Source: a delta proteobacterium NaphS2 | GTDB lineage: Bacteria; Desulfobacterota; DSM-4660; Desulfatiglandales; Desulfatiglandaceae | Direction: 5' to 3' | NCBI GenBank assembly: GCA_000179315.1 | Contig: ADZZ01000749.1 | Coordinates: forward strand, 45,653 to 85,315 | Length of the DNA: 39,663 nucleotides | Shown: positions 17,930 to 26,527 of the stretch, piece after piece | Layout: the number at the start of each line of letters is the position of its first letter | Position numbering within the stretch: the stretch's first letter is position 1 | Made by a program: the position numbers and the translations under genes | Notes under the pieces: model-generated | Seen by the model: the letters and a program-made list of their open reading frames with translations, nothing else | Told to the model about the DNA's origin: nothing | The model's database searches: none

Positions 17930-18424
17930 GTGGGGGGAGGTATTGTGACCCTTCTGACCGGTATCTGGAGTGATCCCTGGGGGCTGGACTTTTTTGACCT
18001 GGATTTTCTAACGATCCTGACGGCGTATCTGTTTATGGCGTTCGGCCAGACAGCAACGGGTGTTTTCGCCTTGGGTCAAGGTTTCTTGATTGACGTCTTT
18101 TCAGGCGGACTGCATGGCCTGTTTTCCGCCGCCTGTATCAGCGTTTTTTTTGTGATCCTTGTGGGATCCCGTTTTTTCAATCTTCTGAACCCGAAAGGGC
18201 AAATCATTATTGTCTCTGTTTCGGTTTTGCTGAAAAACGCCATGCTACTGGTTCTTCTTCGTATCTTTTCACAGGATGTTTTTTACTCAAAAACATTTCT
18301 GCTGGAATCCCTTTTTTCCATAGGTATTACCGGGTTATCCGCACCGCTTTTTTTTCAATTGTTCAACCACCTGCGAGGTGTTTCAGGCAGGATGAACGAA
18401 GGGACGTCGCCGGATGAGAGTTGA
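17930..18424 (+). CDS. mreD: Rod shape-determining protein MreD
   Basis: A 164-residue polytopic membrane protein matching MreD by position and by pattern: a helix around DFLTILTAYLFMAFG, then FALGQGFLIDVFSGGLHGLFSAA, the usual GF-x2-D-x2-SG loop, and further helices. It is part of the elongasome. The start is uncertain. GTG at 17930 gives this form, while GTG at 17945 has the better Shine-Dalgarno (GGGGGGAGG). The frame is open back to 17864 and encodes what looks like the missing first half of helix 1, but without an ATG, GTG or TTG (see findings). Confidence 0.88.
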   Translation: MGGGIVTLLTGIWSDPWGLDFFDLDFLTILTAYLFMAFGQTATGVFALGQGFLIDVFSGGLHGLFSAACISVFFVILVGSRFFNLLNPKGQIIIVSVSVLLKNAMLLVLLRIFSQDVFYSKTFLLESLFSIGITGLSAPLFFQLFNHLRGVSGRMNEGTSPDES

Positions 18425-18521
18425 GGGTTTGTGTGATTTTCTTTTACAGGTGGTGCTTCAATTTAGGGCCGACATTTAAGTTCGAAGCTTTTGAAACAAC
18501 GAAAAAACAGGGTAACATACC

Positions 18522-20357
18522 TTGAAGTCATCAAACTTCGATCCCATTACGCAGGATCTTTTTGAGAAACAGCTGAAAATCGCCATGGTATTTGTTCTGG
18601 TGATTTTTGGCGTCATTTTCCTTAGACTGTGGTTTCTGCAGATCGTAAACGGATCCTTCTACCGCGCCAAGAGTGAAAACAACCGAATCCGGCTTCAAAG
18701 CATGCCGTCCTTCAGGGGGGTTATTCGGGACCGTAGCGGAAAAATTCTGGTGGATAATCGACCATCCTATGACCTCTGTGTTATACCGGAAGAAATTCAC
18801 GACGCCGGAACCCTGCTGAATCGGCTGGCTGCTCTGGGCGATTTTGATATGACGTCCATGAGAACAAAAATCAGGCAAGCCGCTAGTGGATACCCTTTCA
18901 AACCCGTCTGCCTGAAAAAGGATATCTCCCGCGAAGAACTGGCCATGCTTGAAACGCGTCGATTCGATCTGCCGGGTGTCATGATTACCGTGAGGCCGCA
19001 AAGGACCTATTTTTACGGGGCTCTGGCGGGACATTTGCTGGGATATCTGGGTGAAATCAGTGAGAAGCAACTAAAAAGCGGGGCATTTCCCGATACCAGA
19101 TCCGGTGACCTGATTGGGAAGACGGGGATAGAGAGAAAATGGCAGAAGTCGCTCAAGGGAGGGCGCGGCGGTGAGCAGGTGGAGGTTGATGCGGCAGGTC
19201 GAAGGATCAAAGTGATTTCTCGAAGCCCGCCCATTTCAGGGGCGGATGTCTGTCTGACCGTCGATCGGGAGTTGCAGATGCTGGCCGAAAAGGCCTTGGA
19301 GGGAAAGCATGGGGCTGTGGTGGCCATGGACCCGCGCAACGGGCAAATTCTGGCCTTGGCAAGCAGTCCTTCCTTTGACCCCAACCTGTTTATTACGGGT
19401 TTTGATGAGAAAACCTGGAAAAACATGGTGTCATCCGGTGATCATCCGCTGAATAACCGGGCCCTTACCGGGCAATACCCGCCCGGAAGCATCTTTAAGA
19501 TCGTGGTGGCACTGGCCGGTCTTCAGGAAGGGGTGATCACGCCCGATGAAACGCTGTTCTGCAATGGTCAATATTCGCTTGGCAGAGGGAAATACCGTTG
19601 CTGGAAAAGGTGGGGGCATGGAAAGGTAAATTTGAATCGGGCGCTGGTGGAATCGTGTGATATCTACTTTTATCATCTGGGCATGCGGCTTGGTGTTGAT
19701 AGAATTGCGCGATACGCACGACAACTGGGGCTGGGGCAAAAAACCGGCCTTGATCTGGGAAATGAAAAAGCGGGGCTCATACCTACAACCGAATGGAAAA
19801 AGAAACGGTGGGGCGTTCCCTGGCAGGGCGGGGAAACCGTTTCCACTGCTATCGGTCAGAGTTTCGTGCTGGTGACACCGCTGCAGATCGCCACTTTTGC
19901 TTCGGCGGTTTTTAACGGGGGGCACGTCTACAGACCCCAGTTGACCCAATGGGTTCGAAAACCGGGCGGCGAGAACATTTTTGAATTCAAGCCGCAACTG
20001 ATCAGGGATGTGGGGATCAAGCCGGAATATCTGGAGTTGGTGAAGAAAGCTCTTGCAGGTGCCGTTAACAATTCACACGGTACCGGGACCAAAGCAAAAC
20101 TGCCGGATATCACGGTGGCAGGGAAAACCGGTACCGCACAGGTGGTGAATCTCAAAAAGGAAAAAGATGCGAAAGCAAAAGGTGAGATCCCGTGGAAGTA
20201 CCGGGACCATGCCTGGTTCGTTGCGGTTGCGCCGGCCGATGCCCCCAGGATCACGGTGTCCGTTCTCATCGAGCACGGCGGGCATGGGGGAAGCGCCTCC
20301 GCCCCCATTGCCAAAAAGCTCATTGAGGCCTACCTTCGCGTACCCGTTGATTCATAA
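18522..20357 (+). CDS. mrdA: Penicillin-binding protein 2 (elongasome transpeptidase)
   Basis: A 611-residue class B PBP that cross-links lateral-wall peptidoglycan with RodA. One N-terminal membrane helix (about 18-40) precedes the dimerisation/pedestal domain with RGVIRDRSGKILVDN and LLGYLGEIS. The transpeptidase domain has SIFK (Ser323, Lys326), SCD (378-380) and KTG (535-537). Length and motif spacing match PBP2. The start is TTG at 18522 with AGGG about nine bases upstream. It is separated from mreD by 97 bases and from rodA by 70 bases without an obvious terminator, so it is likely co-transcribed with both. Confidence 0.97.
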   Translation: MKSSNFDPITQDLFEKQLKIAMVFVLVIFGVIFLRLWFLQIVNGSFYRAKSENNRIRLQSMPSFRGVIRDRSGKILVDNRPSYDLCVIPEEIHDAGTLLNRLAALGDFDMTSMRTKIRQAASGYPFKPVCLKKDISREELAMLETRRFDLPGVMITVRPQRTYFYGALAGHLLGYLGEISEKQLKSGAFPDTRSGDLIGKTGIERKWQKSLKGGRGGEQVEVDAAGRRIKVISRSPPISGADVCLTVDRELQMLAEKALEGKHGAVVAMDPRNGQILALASSPSFDPNLFITGFDEKTWKNMVSSGDHPLNNRALTGQYPPGSIFKIVVALAGLQEGVITPDETLFCNGQYSLGRGKYRCWKRWGHGKVNLNRALVESCDIYFYHLGMRLGVDRIARYARQLGLGQKTGLDLGNEKAGLIPTTEWKKKRWGVPWQGGETVSTAIGQSFVLVTPLQIATFASAVFNGGHVYRPQLTQWVRKPGGENIFEFKPQLIRDVGIKPEYLELVKKALAGAVNNSHGTGTKAKLPDITVAGKTGTAQVVNLKKEKDAKAKGEIPWKYRDHAWFVAVAPADAPRITVSVLIEHGGHGGSASAPIAKKLIEAYLRVPVDS

Positions 20358-20427
20358 TATTTTGATATTGAAAGCGGAATCCAGTGTCTATAATATCTTA
20401 ATTTTTTAGCTCGATGCGTTCGTTGAT

Positions 20428-21531
20428 ATGCTTGACCGAAGACTGATTCAAAATTTTGACTGGGTTTTGCTGTTGCTGCTCTTGCTGCTGGCCGGAATCA
20501 GCATTCTCAACCTCTACAGCGCTACTTACGCCATTCGGGAAGTGGGTGGTTCGCGAATTTTTATGAAACAGTTTTACTGGTTTCTGATCGGTTTCGGTGT
20601 GTGTCTGGTGATGATTACCTTTAATTATTACTATCTTGAGCGGCTGGCCTATCCGGCATACTTTCTTACGGTGGCACTTCTGATGATCGTTTTGGTGGCG
20701 GGAAAAGTCATGTCCGGATCACAGCGCTGGTTAACGCTGGGTCCGCTTGTTTTTCAGCCATCTGAGCTTGCAAAAATTTCAATGGTGCTGGTGCTGGCCA
20801 AATTTTTCAGTGACAGGGGCGACGTTGTGGAATACCGGTTGAGGGATCTCTGGCAGCCGTTTATCCTGATTCTGATACCTTGTGCCCTTATTTTGAAAGA
20901 ACCGGATCTGGGGACGGCTCTGTTTGTGGGGGTGGTCTCTTTTTCGATGATTCTGTTGGTAAAGGTAAACCGTAAATCCATATTGATCTTTGTTGGCGTC
21001 TGTGTTTTGGCCGCTCCGGTGATCTGGTTCGGGATGAAAGATTACCAGCAGCGTCGTATCCTGACATTTTTGCAGCCCGACACGGAACCCCTGGGCGCCG
21101 GTTATCATATCAACCAGTCCAAAATTGCCATTGGATCCGGTCAATTCTGGGGCAAAGGATATTTAAAAGGGACCCAGACCCGACTTCATTTTCTTCCGGA
21201 ACAGCACACCGATTTCGCTTTTTCGGTGTTCGCGGAAGAATGGGGCCTGGCCGGTGTCACGGTCCTGCTGCTGCTATACCTTTTTCTGGTCCTCTGGGGT
21301 CTATATATCGCGAAGGGATCCAAGGACAGGTTCGGTGCCATTCTTGCCGCGGGCATCGTTGGCATCGTATTCTGGCAGGTGGTTATCAATGTGGGGATGG
21401 TGACGGGCCTTCTGCCGGTTGTGGGGATTCCGCTTCTGCTCTTCAGTTACGGCGGTTCATCTCTGATTTCGACCATGGCCGCCATGGGTCTGCTGATGAA
21501 TATCAGCATGAGACGTTTTATGTTTCAATGA
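20428..21531 (+). CDS. rodA: Peptidoglycan glycosyltransferase RodA (SEDS family)
   Basis: A 367-residue SEDS-family protein with about ten membrane helices, which polymerises glycan strands from lipid II together with PBP2. Characteristic pieces are GSQRWLTLGPLVFQPSELAK, PDLGTALF, the long extracellular loop with GAGYHINQSKIAIGSG, the catalytic-loop stretch LPEQHTDFAFSVFAEEWG, and the terminal VVGIPLLLFSYGGSSL. The ATG at 20428 has only a weak Shine-Dalgarno. It closes the mre-mrd cluster. Downstream is a 34-40 base inverted repeat region and a truncated gene. Confidence 0.97.
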   Translation: MLDRRLIQNFDWVLLLLLLLLAGISILNLYSATYAIREVGGSRIFMKQFYWFLIGFGVCLVMITFNYYYLERLAYPAYFLTVALLMIVLVAGKVMSGSQRWLTLGPLVFQPSELAKISMVLVLAKFFSDRGDVVEYRLRDLWQPFILILIPCALILKEPDLGTALFVGVVSFSMILLVKVNRKSILIFVGVCVLAAPVIWFGMKDYQQRRILTFLQPDTEPLGAGYHINQSKIAIGSGQFWGKGYLKGTQTRLHFLPEQHTDFAFSVFAEEWGLAGVTVLLLLYLFLVLWGLYIAKGSKDRFGAILAAGIVGIVFWQVVINVGMVTGLLPVVGIPLLLFSYGGSSLISTMAAMGLLMNISMRRFMFQ

Positions 21532-21555
21532 AAATCTGTTGCGTTCGCGGCAAAA

Positions 21556-21595
21556 AAGCTTACTGTTCGTTTTTGTTGCATGAAAACGAAAGCTT
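21556..21595. repeat. Two-part inverted repeat after rodA
   Basis: AAGCTT at 21556-21561 and again at 21590-21595 encloses CGTTTT (21568-21573) and AAAACG (21583-21588), giving two stacked 6-bp stems separated by an asymmetric bulge. No terminal T-run follows, so termination is uncertain. It lies 25 bases past the rodA stop and could end that transcript or regulate the next. Confidence 0.4.
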
Positions 21596-21648
21596 GTGCT
21601 ATTAACCCTTGCATTTTGGGCCTGCTTGGCAAGTCCGCTTAAGAACAC

Positions 21649-21822
21649 ATGTCAGCAAAACATCGACAAATTTTCATCAATACCACCAGTGGAACGGATG
21701 TTATTGATATTACCACTGAAGTTTCGCGCGAAGTTCAAGAGTCGGGGGTGGTGAGCGGGGCGGTGACCCTTAAACATAACAGACTTCGCAAAAGACGGGT
21801 TGAGGTTCAAATAATTGACTAA
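21649..21822 (+). pseudogene. Truncated YjbQ-like (UPF0047) N-terminal fragment
   Basis: A 57-codon frame whose first 40 or so residues (IFINTTSGTDVIDITTEV, then REVQESGVVSGAVTL) match the opening of YjbQ/UPF0047 proteins. The family normally continues with a histidine-containing HTT block and about 90 more residues. Here the similarity stops at GAVTL and a short basic tail leads to a TAA. Its end overlaps the phoH TTG by eight bases, so translation through it could feed phoH. It is either a deletion remnant or a retained short leader peptide; the catalytic half is absent, so YjbQ activity is not expected. Confidence 0.55.
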
Positions 21823-22810
21823 ATCATCTTCCAAAAAAAGGCTGCCGTCCATAAGCAAGAAAATCCGTTTCACGGACAATGAACTGTTGCGATCCTTGTG
21901 CGGAGAACAAAACGCTCATCTGAATCTCATTGAAAAGAAGATCGGGGTTTCCATAAACCTCAGAGGGAATGTGCTGCTGCTTCAAGGGGGTGATTGGGAA
22001 GTGGAGCTGGCGGAGAAGGTGCTTTCTCAGCTCTATGGCTTGTTGGAATCTCAATATCCGCTCTATATTAATGATGTCTCGCATGCCATTCGGATATTGA
22101 GTGGAGATCGTTCGTTGGATTTGAAGAAGATTTTCAAGGACGAGGTCTATATCACTGCCCAAAAAAAAATTATCACCCCCAAAACCGTTAATCAGAAGAA
22201 ATACATCGACAGCATCAAAAATTATGATATTGTTTTTGGAATCGGGCCGGCAGGGACCGGAAAAACCTATCTCGCTATGGCCATGGCTGTGGCGTCTTTG
22301 ATCAGAAAAGATTGTAATCGCATTATTCTGGCGCGTCCCGCTGTGGAAGCGGGGGAACGTCTGGGATTTTTGCCCGGTGATCTGTACGAGAAAGTGAATC
22401 CCTACCTGCGGCCGCTTTATGATGCGCTCCACGATATGATGCCCTTTGAGAATGCGTCCGAACTGTTGGAGAAGGGGATCATCGAGGTGGCGCCCCTGGC
22501 TTTTATGAGAGGACGTACACTGAACGACTCCTTTGTCATCCTGGATGAGGCGCAGAATGCGACGCCGGAACAGATGAAGATGTTTCTCACCCGCTTGGGA
22601 TTCAGTTCCAAGGCGGTTATCACCGGAGATATTACGCAGACGGATCTGCCCAGAGGGCAGGAATCGGGCTTGATTGAGGCCTCCCATACGCTATCCGGCA
22701 TCGAAGGCATTCAATTTGTGAGTTTTTCCAGGGAAGACGTGATCAGGCATCCGCTGGTTCAGAAAATCATCGATGCCTACGAGAAACTGGATTCGCAGAA
22801 AAAGGCGTGA
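21815..22810 (+). CDS. phoH: PhoH-family ATPase (YbeZ-like)
   Basis: A 331-residue PhoH-like protein. An N-terminal KH-like region (about 15-75) precedes the ATPase core with Walker A GPAGTGKT (144-151), ARPAVEAGERLGFLPGDL and Walker B VILDEAQN followed by TGDITQTDLP. The family is an RNA-associated ATPase/helicase whose gene is usually next to ybeY, which is the case here after pgpH, so a role in ribosome maturation or RNA handling is inferred. The start is TTG at 21815, overlapping the stop of the truncated YjbQ-like frame. Its stop lies 13 bases before pgpH. Confidence 0.93.
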   Translation: MTKSSSKKRLPSISKKIRFTDNELLRSLCGEQNAHLNLIEKKIGVSINLRGNVLLLQGGDWEVELAEKVLSQLYGLLESQYPLYINDVSHAIRILSGDRSLDLKKIFKDEVYITAQKKIITPKTVNQKKYIDSIKNYDIVFGIGPAGTGKTYLAMAMAVASLIRKDCNRIILARPAVEAGERLGFLPGDLYEKVNPYLRPLYDALHDMMPFENASELLEKGIIEVAPLAFMRGRTLNDSFVILDEAQNATPEQMKMFLTRLGFSSKAVITGDITQTDLPRGQESGLIEASHTLSGIEGIQFVSFSREDVIRHPLVQKIIDAYEKLDSQKKA

Positions 22811-22823
22811 GGCTCAGGTATCT

Positions 22824-25346
22824 ATGACCAAGCAGACTACAAACGAGCGGAAACTGAAGCCCCTTCATCAAATGAAGAACGCAGGGAGACGGGAAAAGGA
22901 ATCTGCAACCAGAACGAAGTCCGGCCTTTCGGACAGAAAACCCCGTTTTAGCGCCGATACCAAGAAATGGTCCATTTTCATCGGTCTCAGCCTGATTTTT
23001 TCCGTGCTCTTGTTTCCCAGCATTTTAACCCCGACCAAAACCTATAATCTCGGGGATGTGGCCGATCGCGATATGAAGGCTTCCCGAGAATTTCTGGTAG
23101 AAAACAGTGAGTTGACACAAAAGAACAGAGAGGAAGCAGTTCGCGCCGTCCTGCCCGTCTATGATTTCGACCCGACTGCCACCGATGTGATTCCCAGGGT
23201 TCGGGAAGCTTTCGCAGCCGGTCGAACCTTTCTGGCTGATTCGTTAGAAACGACGTGGACATCCACATCGCCCGAGGAAGCGAATAAAAATTATTTTGAG
23301 ATGAAGAACACCTTTCGCGAGCGATTTTTTGAGATCCTTGATATTCCTGATAACGAGATCCTTTTCCAAACACTGGTGATGAGTGATTTTTCGTTCAGGG
23401 CAGAGTCCGTACTCATCAGGCTCTTAAGGGATGTATTCAAGCGAGGCGTGGTGAGCAATCAAGCAATGCTCATGAGCCATCGCGGCAGAGGCATTGTCCT
23501 TCAGAACATCCAGGACGGCAAAGAAGAGACGGTTACCGATTTTGACCGATTTTATGACCTTAACACGGCCCTTTCTTTTGTTCAGAACGAGGCTCGGACG
23601 CTCACCCAGAACCTGTGGCCGGGAACGCTGGCACAAGCCACGCTGGCGCTTTGCGAAACCCTCATCAAACCCAATCTTACTTTCAACAAGCGCGAGACGG
23701 CGCTAAGGAAGGAAGCGGCCGGCAAATCGGTCAAGCCCTTCTTTTTCAAAGTAAAAAAAGGCGAGATTTTTATCAGGGAAGGCGAGCGGATTAACCCTGA
23801 GCAACTGGTCAAATTGAATGCTCAGTACAAATACTTGAAACAGAAAAAGATGTTGGGAAGAGTCCCGGCCATGGCGGTTCTCATGGCTTTTTTGCTGGTT
23901 TCCATGTATCAACTGGGCCTCAGGAAAAGCAGGTCCCACGATTCTGAAATCAGAGACCTGTTGTTAAACGCAGTGATGCTGCTGGTCATCTTTTTTGTGG
24001 TAATTGCGTTTAATTTTGTGGCCATTGAAACGGCACGGGGCTTTCATTTCTTCTCTTCGAGAGCTCTGTTATATGCCATTCCGGTTGCCGGTGGCGCCAT
24101 GCTGATCTGCATTTTTCACGGTATCGTCACAGCCGCCAGCCTTTCCCTGATCGCTTCCGTCTTGGCCTGTGCGGTCGTGGATGGTCGCGTGGAATTTTTC
24201 ATCTATTTTTTCGTCAGCTCCCTTTTGGCGGCCACCTGGGTCCGCCGTTACAGGGACCGAGGCGTCTTTATTGAGGCGAGCCTTAAAGTGGGGCTCTGCA
24301 ACATGATTCTGGCCTTTGCCATTGAGGGATTGTATGGCGCCTTTTTCAATGTTGAAAGTGTTATCGCCTGTTGTGCCGCATTCATCGGGGGTGTGCTGGC
24401 CGGCGTGATTGCCACGGGGTTGATGCCGTTGATCGAGATGTCCTTCGGATACACAACCGATATGAAGCTGATGGAATTGGCCAATCTCGATCAGCCTCTC
24501 TTGCGGGAGTTAATGGTTCAGGCCCCCGGGACTTATCACCACAGTGTTATCGTCAGCAGTATGGTCGAGGCTTCTGCAAGGGCCATCGGGGCCAATCCCC
24601 TGCTGGCCAAGGTGGCTGCCTACTATCATGATATCGGCAAAATCAAGAAGCCCCTTTACTTCATTGAAAACCAGGCGGATAAAACCAACCGTCATGAGAA
24701 ACTGGCACCATCCATGAGCGCACTGATTCTTATCGCCCATGTGAAAGACGGTGTGGAACTGGCCCGTCAGGCCAAACTGGGTCGGGAGATCAGGGCCATC
24801 ATTGAGCAGCATCACGGGACTTCCCTGATCTCATTTTTTTACGAAAAGGCCAAAGAGAGGGCCGAGAAAAGAGGGGACAAGTCGTTGCAGGTAAAAGAGG
24901 AGGATTTTCGCTATCGAGGCCCTAGGCCTCAGACCCGGGAAGCGGGTCTTGTCATGCTGGCGGATGTCATCGAAGCGGCTTCGAAAACCCTTGTGGATCC
25001 CACATCGGCGCGAATACAGGGGATGGTGCAGAAGATCATGAACAAAGTTTTTTCCGACGGGCAGCTGAACGAATGTGAGTTGACGCTGAAAGATCTTCAT
25101 GCAATCGCCAAAAGCTTCAATCAGACCTTGAGTGGCATTTTCCACCACCGGGTTGAATATCCAGAGCCCGTGGCGAAGATTGCTCCCGCACGTCCTCAAG
25201 AGGGAGCGGGAAACGGCAAAAACGGTCTCAGAAGAAAGCTCGAAAATGGAAATTCAGATCAAAATGGACTGTCCGGTTCCAGGACTGGACGAACAGAAGA
25301 TAAAGGTGAAAGTGAAGAGAGTCTTAGAAGACTTGGACTGTCATGA
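22824..25346 (+). CDS. pgpH: 7TM-HD cyclic-di-AMP phosphodiesterase-type protein (PgpH family)
   Basis: An 840-residue membrane phosphohydrolase of the 7TMR-HD family. A basic cytoplasmic head, one membrane helix (about 50-68) and an extracellular 7TMR-HDED domain come first. A seven-helix block (about 345-540) and a cytoplasmic HD domain follow, with YHHS (His572, His573), YHDIGK (His602, Asp603) and EQHHGT. In Listeria and other bacteria this architecture hydrolyses cyclic di-AMP; no diadenylate cyclase is seen in the window. The ATG at 22824 is preferred over an upstream ATG inside phoH because the added residues are non-conserved. The last 34 codons overlap ybeY in another frame. Confidence 0.9.
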   Translation: MTKQTTNERKLKPLHQMKNAGRREKESATRTKSGLSDRKPRFSADTKKWSIFIGLSLIFSVLLFPSILTPTKTYNLGDVADRDMKASREFLVENSELTQKNREEAVRAVLPVYDFDPTATDVIPRVREAFAAGRTFLADSLETTWTSTSPEEANKNYFEMKNTFRERFFEILDIPDNEILFQTLVMSDFSFRAESVLIRLLRDVFKRGVVSNQAMLMSHRGRGIVLQNIQDGKEETVTDFDRFYDLNTALSFVQNEARTLTQNLWPGTLAQATLALCETLIKPNLTFNKRETALRKEAAGKSVKPFFFKVKKGEIFIREGERINPEQLVKLNAQYKYLKQKKMLGRVPAMAVLMAFLLVSMYQLGLRKSRSHDSEIRDLLLNAVMLLVIFFVVIAFNFVAIETARGFHFFSSRALLYAIPVAGGAMLICIFHGIVTAASLSLIASVLACAVVDGRVEFFIYFFVSSLLAATWVRRYRDRGVFIEASLKVGLCNMILAFAIEGLYGAFFNVESVIACCAAFIGGVLAGVIATGLMPLIEMSFGYTTDMKLMELANLDQPLLRELMVQAPGTYHHSVIVSSMVEASARAIGANPLLAKVAAYYHDIGKIKKPLYFIENQADKTNRHEKLAPSMSALILIAHVKDGVELARQAKLGREIRAIIEQHHGTSLISFFYEKAKERAEKRGDKSLQVKEEDFRYRGPRPQTREAGLVMLADVIEAASKTLVDPTSARIQGMVQKIMNKVFSDGQLNECELTLKDLHAIAKSFNQTLSGIFHHRVEYPEPVAKIAPARPQEGAGNGKNGLRRKLENGNSDQNGLSGSRTGRTEDKGESEESLRRLGLS

Positions 25347-25692
25347 TAAAGAATTGAGCATTCTTTTTACCGATGACGAGAACATGGCGGTGCTGAATCG
25401 GCAATACCGACAGAAAGAAGGCGCCACCGATGTGCTGTCGTTTTCCATGCAGGAGGCGTTGGACGGCGAAGACGGCACCCCTCTTTTTGAAACGGTCATG
25501 CTGGGAGATGTGGTTATATCCGTGGACACGGCGCTAAGGGATGCAAAAGAACTGGGAGAGTCCTTTGAGAAGACCGTTGACCGCTTGTTGATACACGGTA
25601 TTTTACACCTCACGGGATATGATCATGAAAGATCTCAAGAAGATTCCGAACGCATGATGGCGGCGGAAGAACGTTTATTGGCACTGATCTGA
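25246..25692 (+). CDS. ybeY: Endoribonuclease YbeY (rRNA maturation factor)
   Basis: A 148-residue YbeY. The metal motif H-x3-H-x5-H appears as HGILHLTGYDHE, preceded by the conserved NRQYRQKEGATDVLSFSM. It acts in 16S rRNA 3' maturation and ribosome quality control. The ATG at 25246 gives a normal N-terminus and lies 101 bases inside the end of pgpH in a different frame; an ATG at 25264 would still overlap. The phoH-pgpH-ybeY series is a common bacterial arrangement, suggesting one transcript. Confidence 0.95.
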   Translation: MEIQIKMDCPVPGLDEQKIKVKVKRVLEDLDCHDKELSILFTDDENMAVLNRQYRQKEGATDVLSFSMQEALDGEDGTPLFETVMLGDVVISVDTALRDAKELGESFEKTVDRLLIHGILHLTGYDHERSQEDSERMMAAEERLLALI

Positions 25693-25725
25693 ATCCGATA
25701 CCCTGAAAGGGTACGTTAAACGGAT
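25693..25725. repeat. Nested inverted repeat between ybeY and pdxJ
   Basis: ATCCG (25693-25697) pairs with CGGAT (25721-25725) around an inner perfect stem TACCCT (25699-25704)/AGGGTA (25708-25713) with a 3-base loop. TTTGGTTT follows. It could be a weak terminator or an mRNA processing element. Confidence 0.4.
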
Positions 25726-25746
25726 TTGGTTTATGGAGGTTGGATG

Positions 25747-26466
25747 ATGGCAACACTGGCTGTGAATGTAGATCATGTGGCAACAATCCGCGAGGCCAGG
25801 GGCATTGATGCCCCCGATCCGGTTCTGGCGGCGGGCATCGCCGAGCTTGCGGGTGCGGATGGTATTATCTGCCATCTCAGGGAGGACCGGCGTCATATCA
25901 ATGACAGAGACCTCAAATTGTTGCGTGAGACCGTGAAGACAAAGCTCAATATGGAAATGGCGGCGGTTGATGAAATGGTTGAGATCGCCCTTTCCGTCAA
26001 ACCGGACATGGTGACCCTGGTCCCCGAAAAGCGGCAGGAACTCACAACGGAAGGGGGACTGGATGTTTTGGCCCGACCGGCGCATTACGGCGAGGTGGTG
26101 GGTCGGTTGCACGAGGCCGGGATCAAGGTCAGTTTGTTCATCGATCCGGATCCGGAACAGGTGGGGGCCGCCCGCGACTGTCGGGGTGACATTATTGAGA
26201 TCCATACCGGTCATTATGCTGAGGCAAAAAGCGAAGAGGAGGCGGAGGAGCTCTTTAAAAGAGTCGTTCGCGCTGCACAGGCCGCGTCGTCAATGGATTT
26301 GGGCGTCAGCGCCGGCCACGGCCTCAACTATCAGAATATCAAGCGGTTCAAAAATCTGCCCCTGGTTCAGGAATACAGCATCGGTCACAGCATTGTTGCC
26401 ATGGCGGTTCTGGTGGGATTCGAGAAAGCTGTTCGGGAAATGATGGCTTTGGTAAAGGCGTTTTGA
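25747..26466 (+). CDS. pdxJ: Pyridoxine 5'-phosphate synthase PdxJ
   Basis: A 239-residue TIM-barrel enzyme that condenses 1-deoxyxylulose 5-phosphate with 3-amino-2-oxopropyl phosphate to give pyridoxine 5'-phosphate in the DXP-dependent vitamin B6 pathway. Conserved segments include LAVNVDHVATIREARG, DGIICHLREDRRHI, KPDMVTLVPEKR, EIHTGHYAEAK and SAGHGLNYQNI. Of several in-frame ATGs, the one at 25747 has GGAGG seven bases upstream and gives the family's normal N-terminus. In many relatives acpS follows pdxJ, but here a CBS-pair gene comes next. Confidence 0.97.
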   Translation: MATLAVNVDHVATIREARGIDAPDPVLAAGIAELAGADGIICHLREDRRHINDRDLKLLRETVKTKLNMEMAAVDEMVEIALSVKPDMVTLVPEKRQELTTEGGLDVLARPAHYGEVVGRLHEAGIKVSLFIDPDPEQVGAARDCRGDIIEIHTGHYAEAKSEEEAEELFKRVVRAAQAASSMDLGVSAGHGLNYQNIKRFKNLPLVQEYSIGHSIVAMAVLVGFEKAVREMMALVKAF

Positions 26467-26527
26467 AGTGCGATTCGAAATGGGGGTATTTTTCGATGCC
26501 AAAAAATAGCAATGGAGGTCAGCCGTC

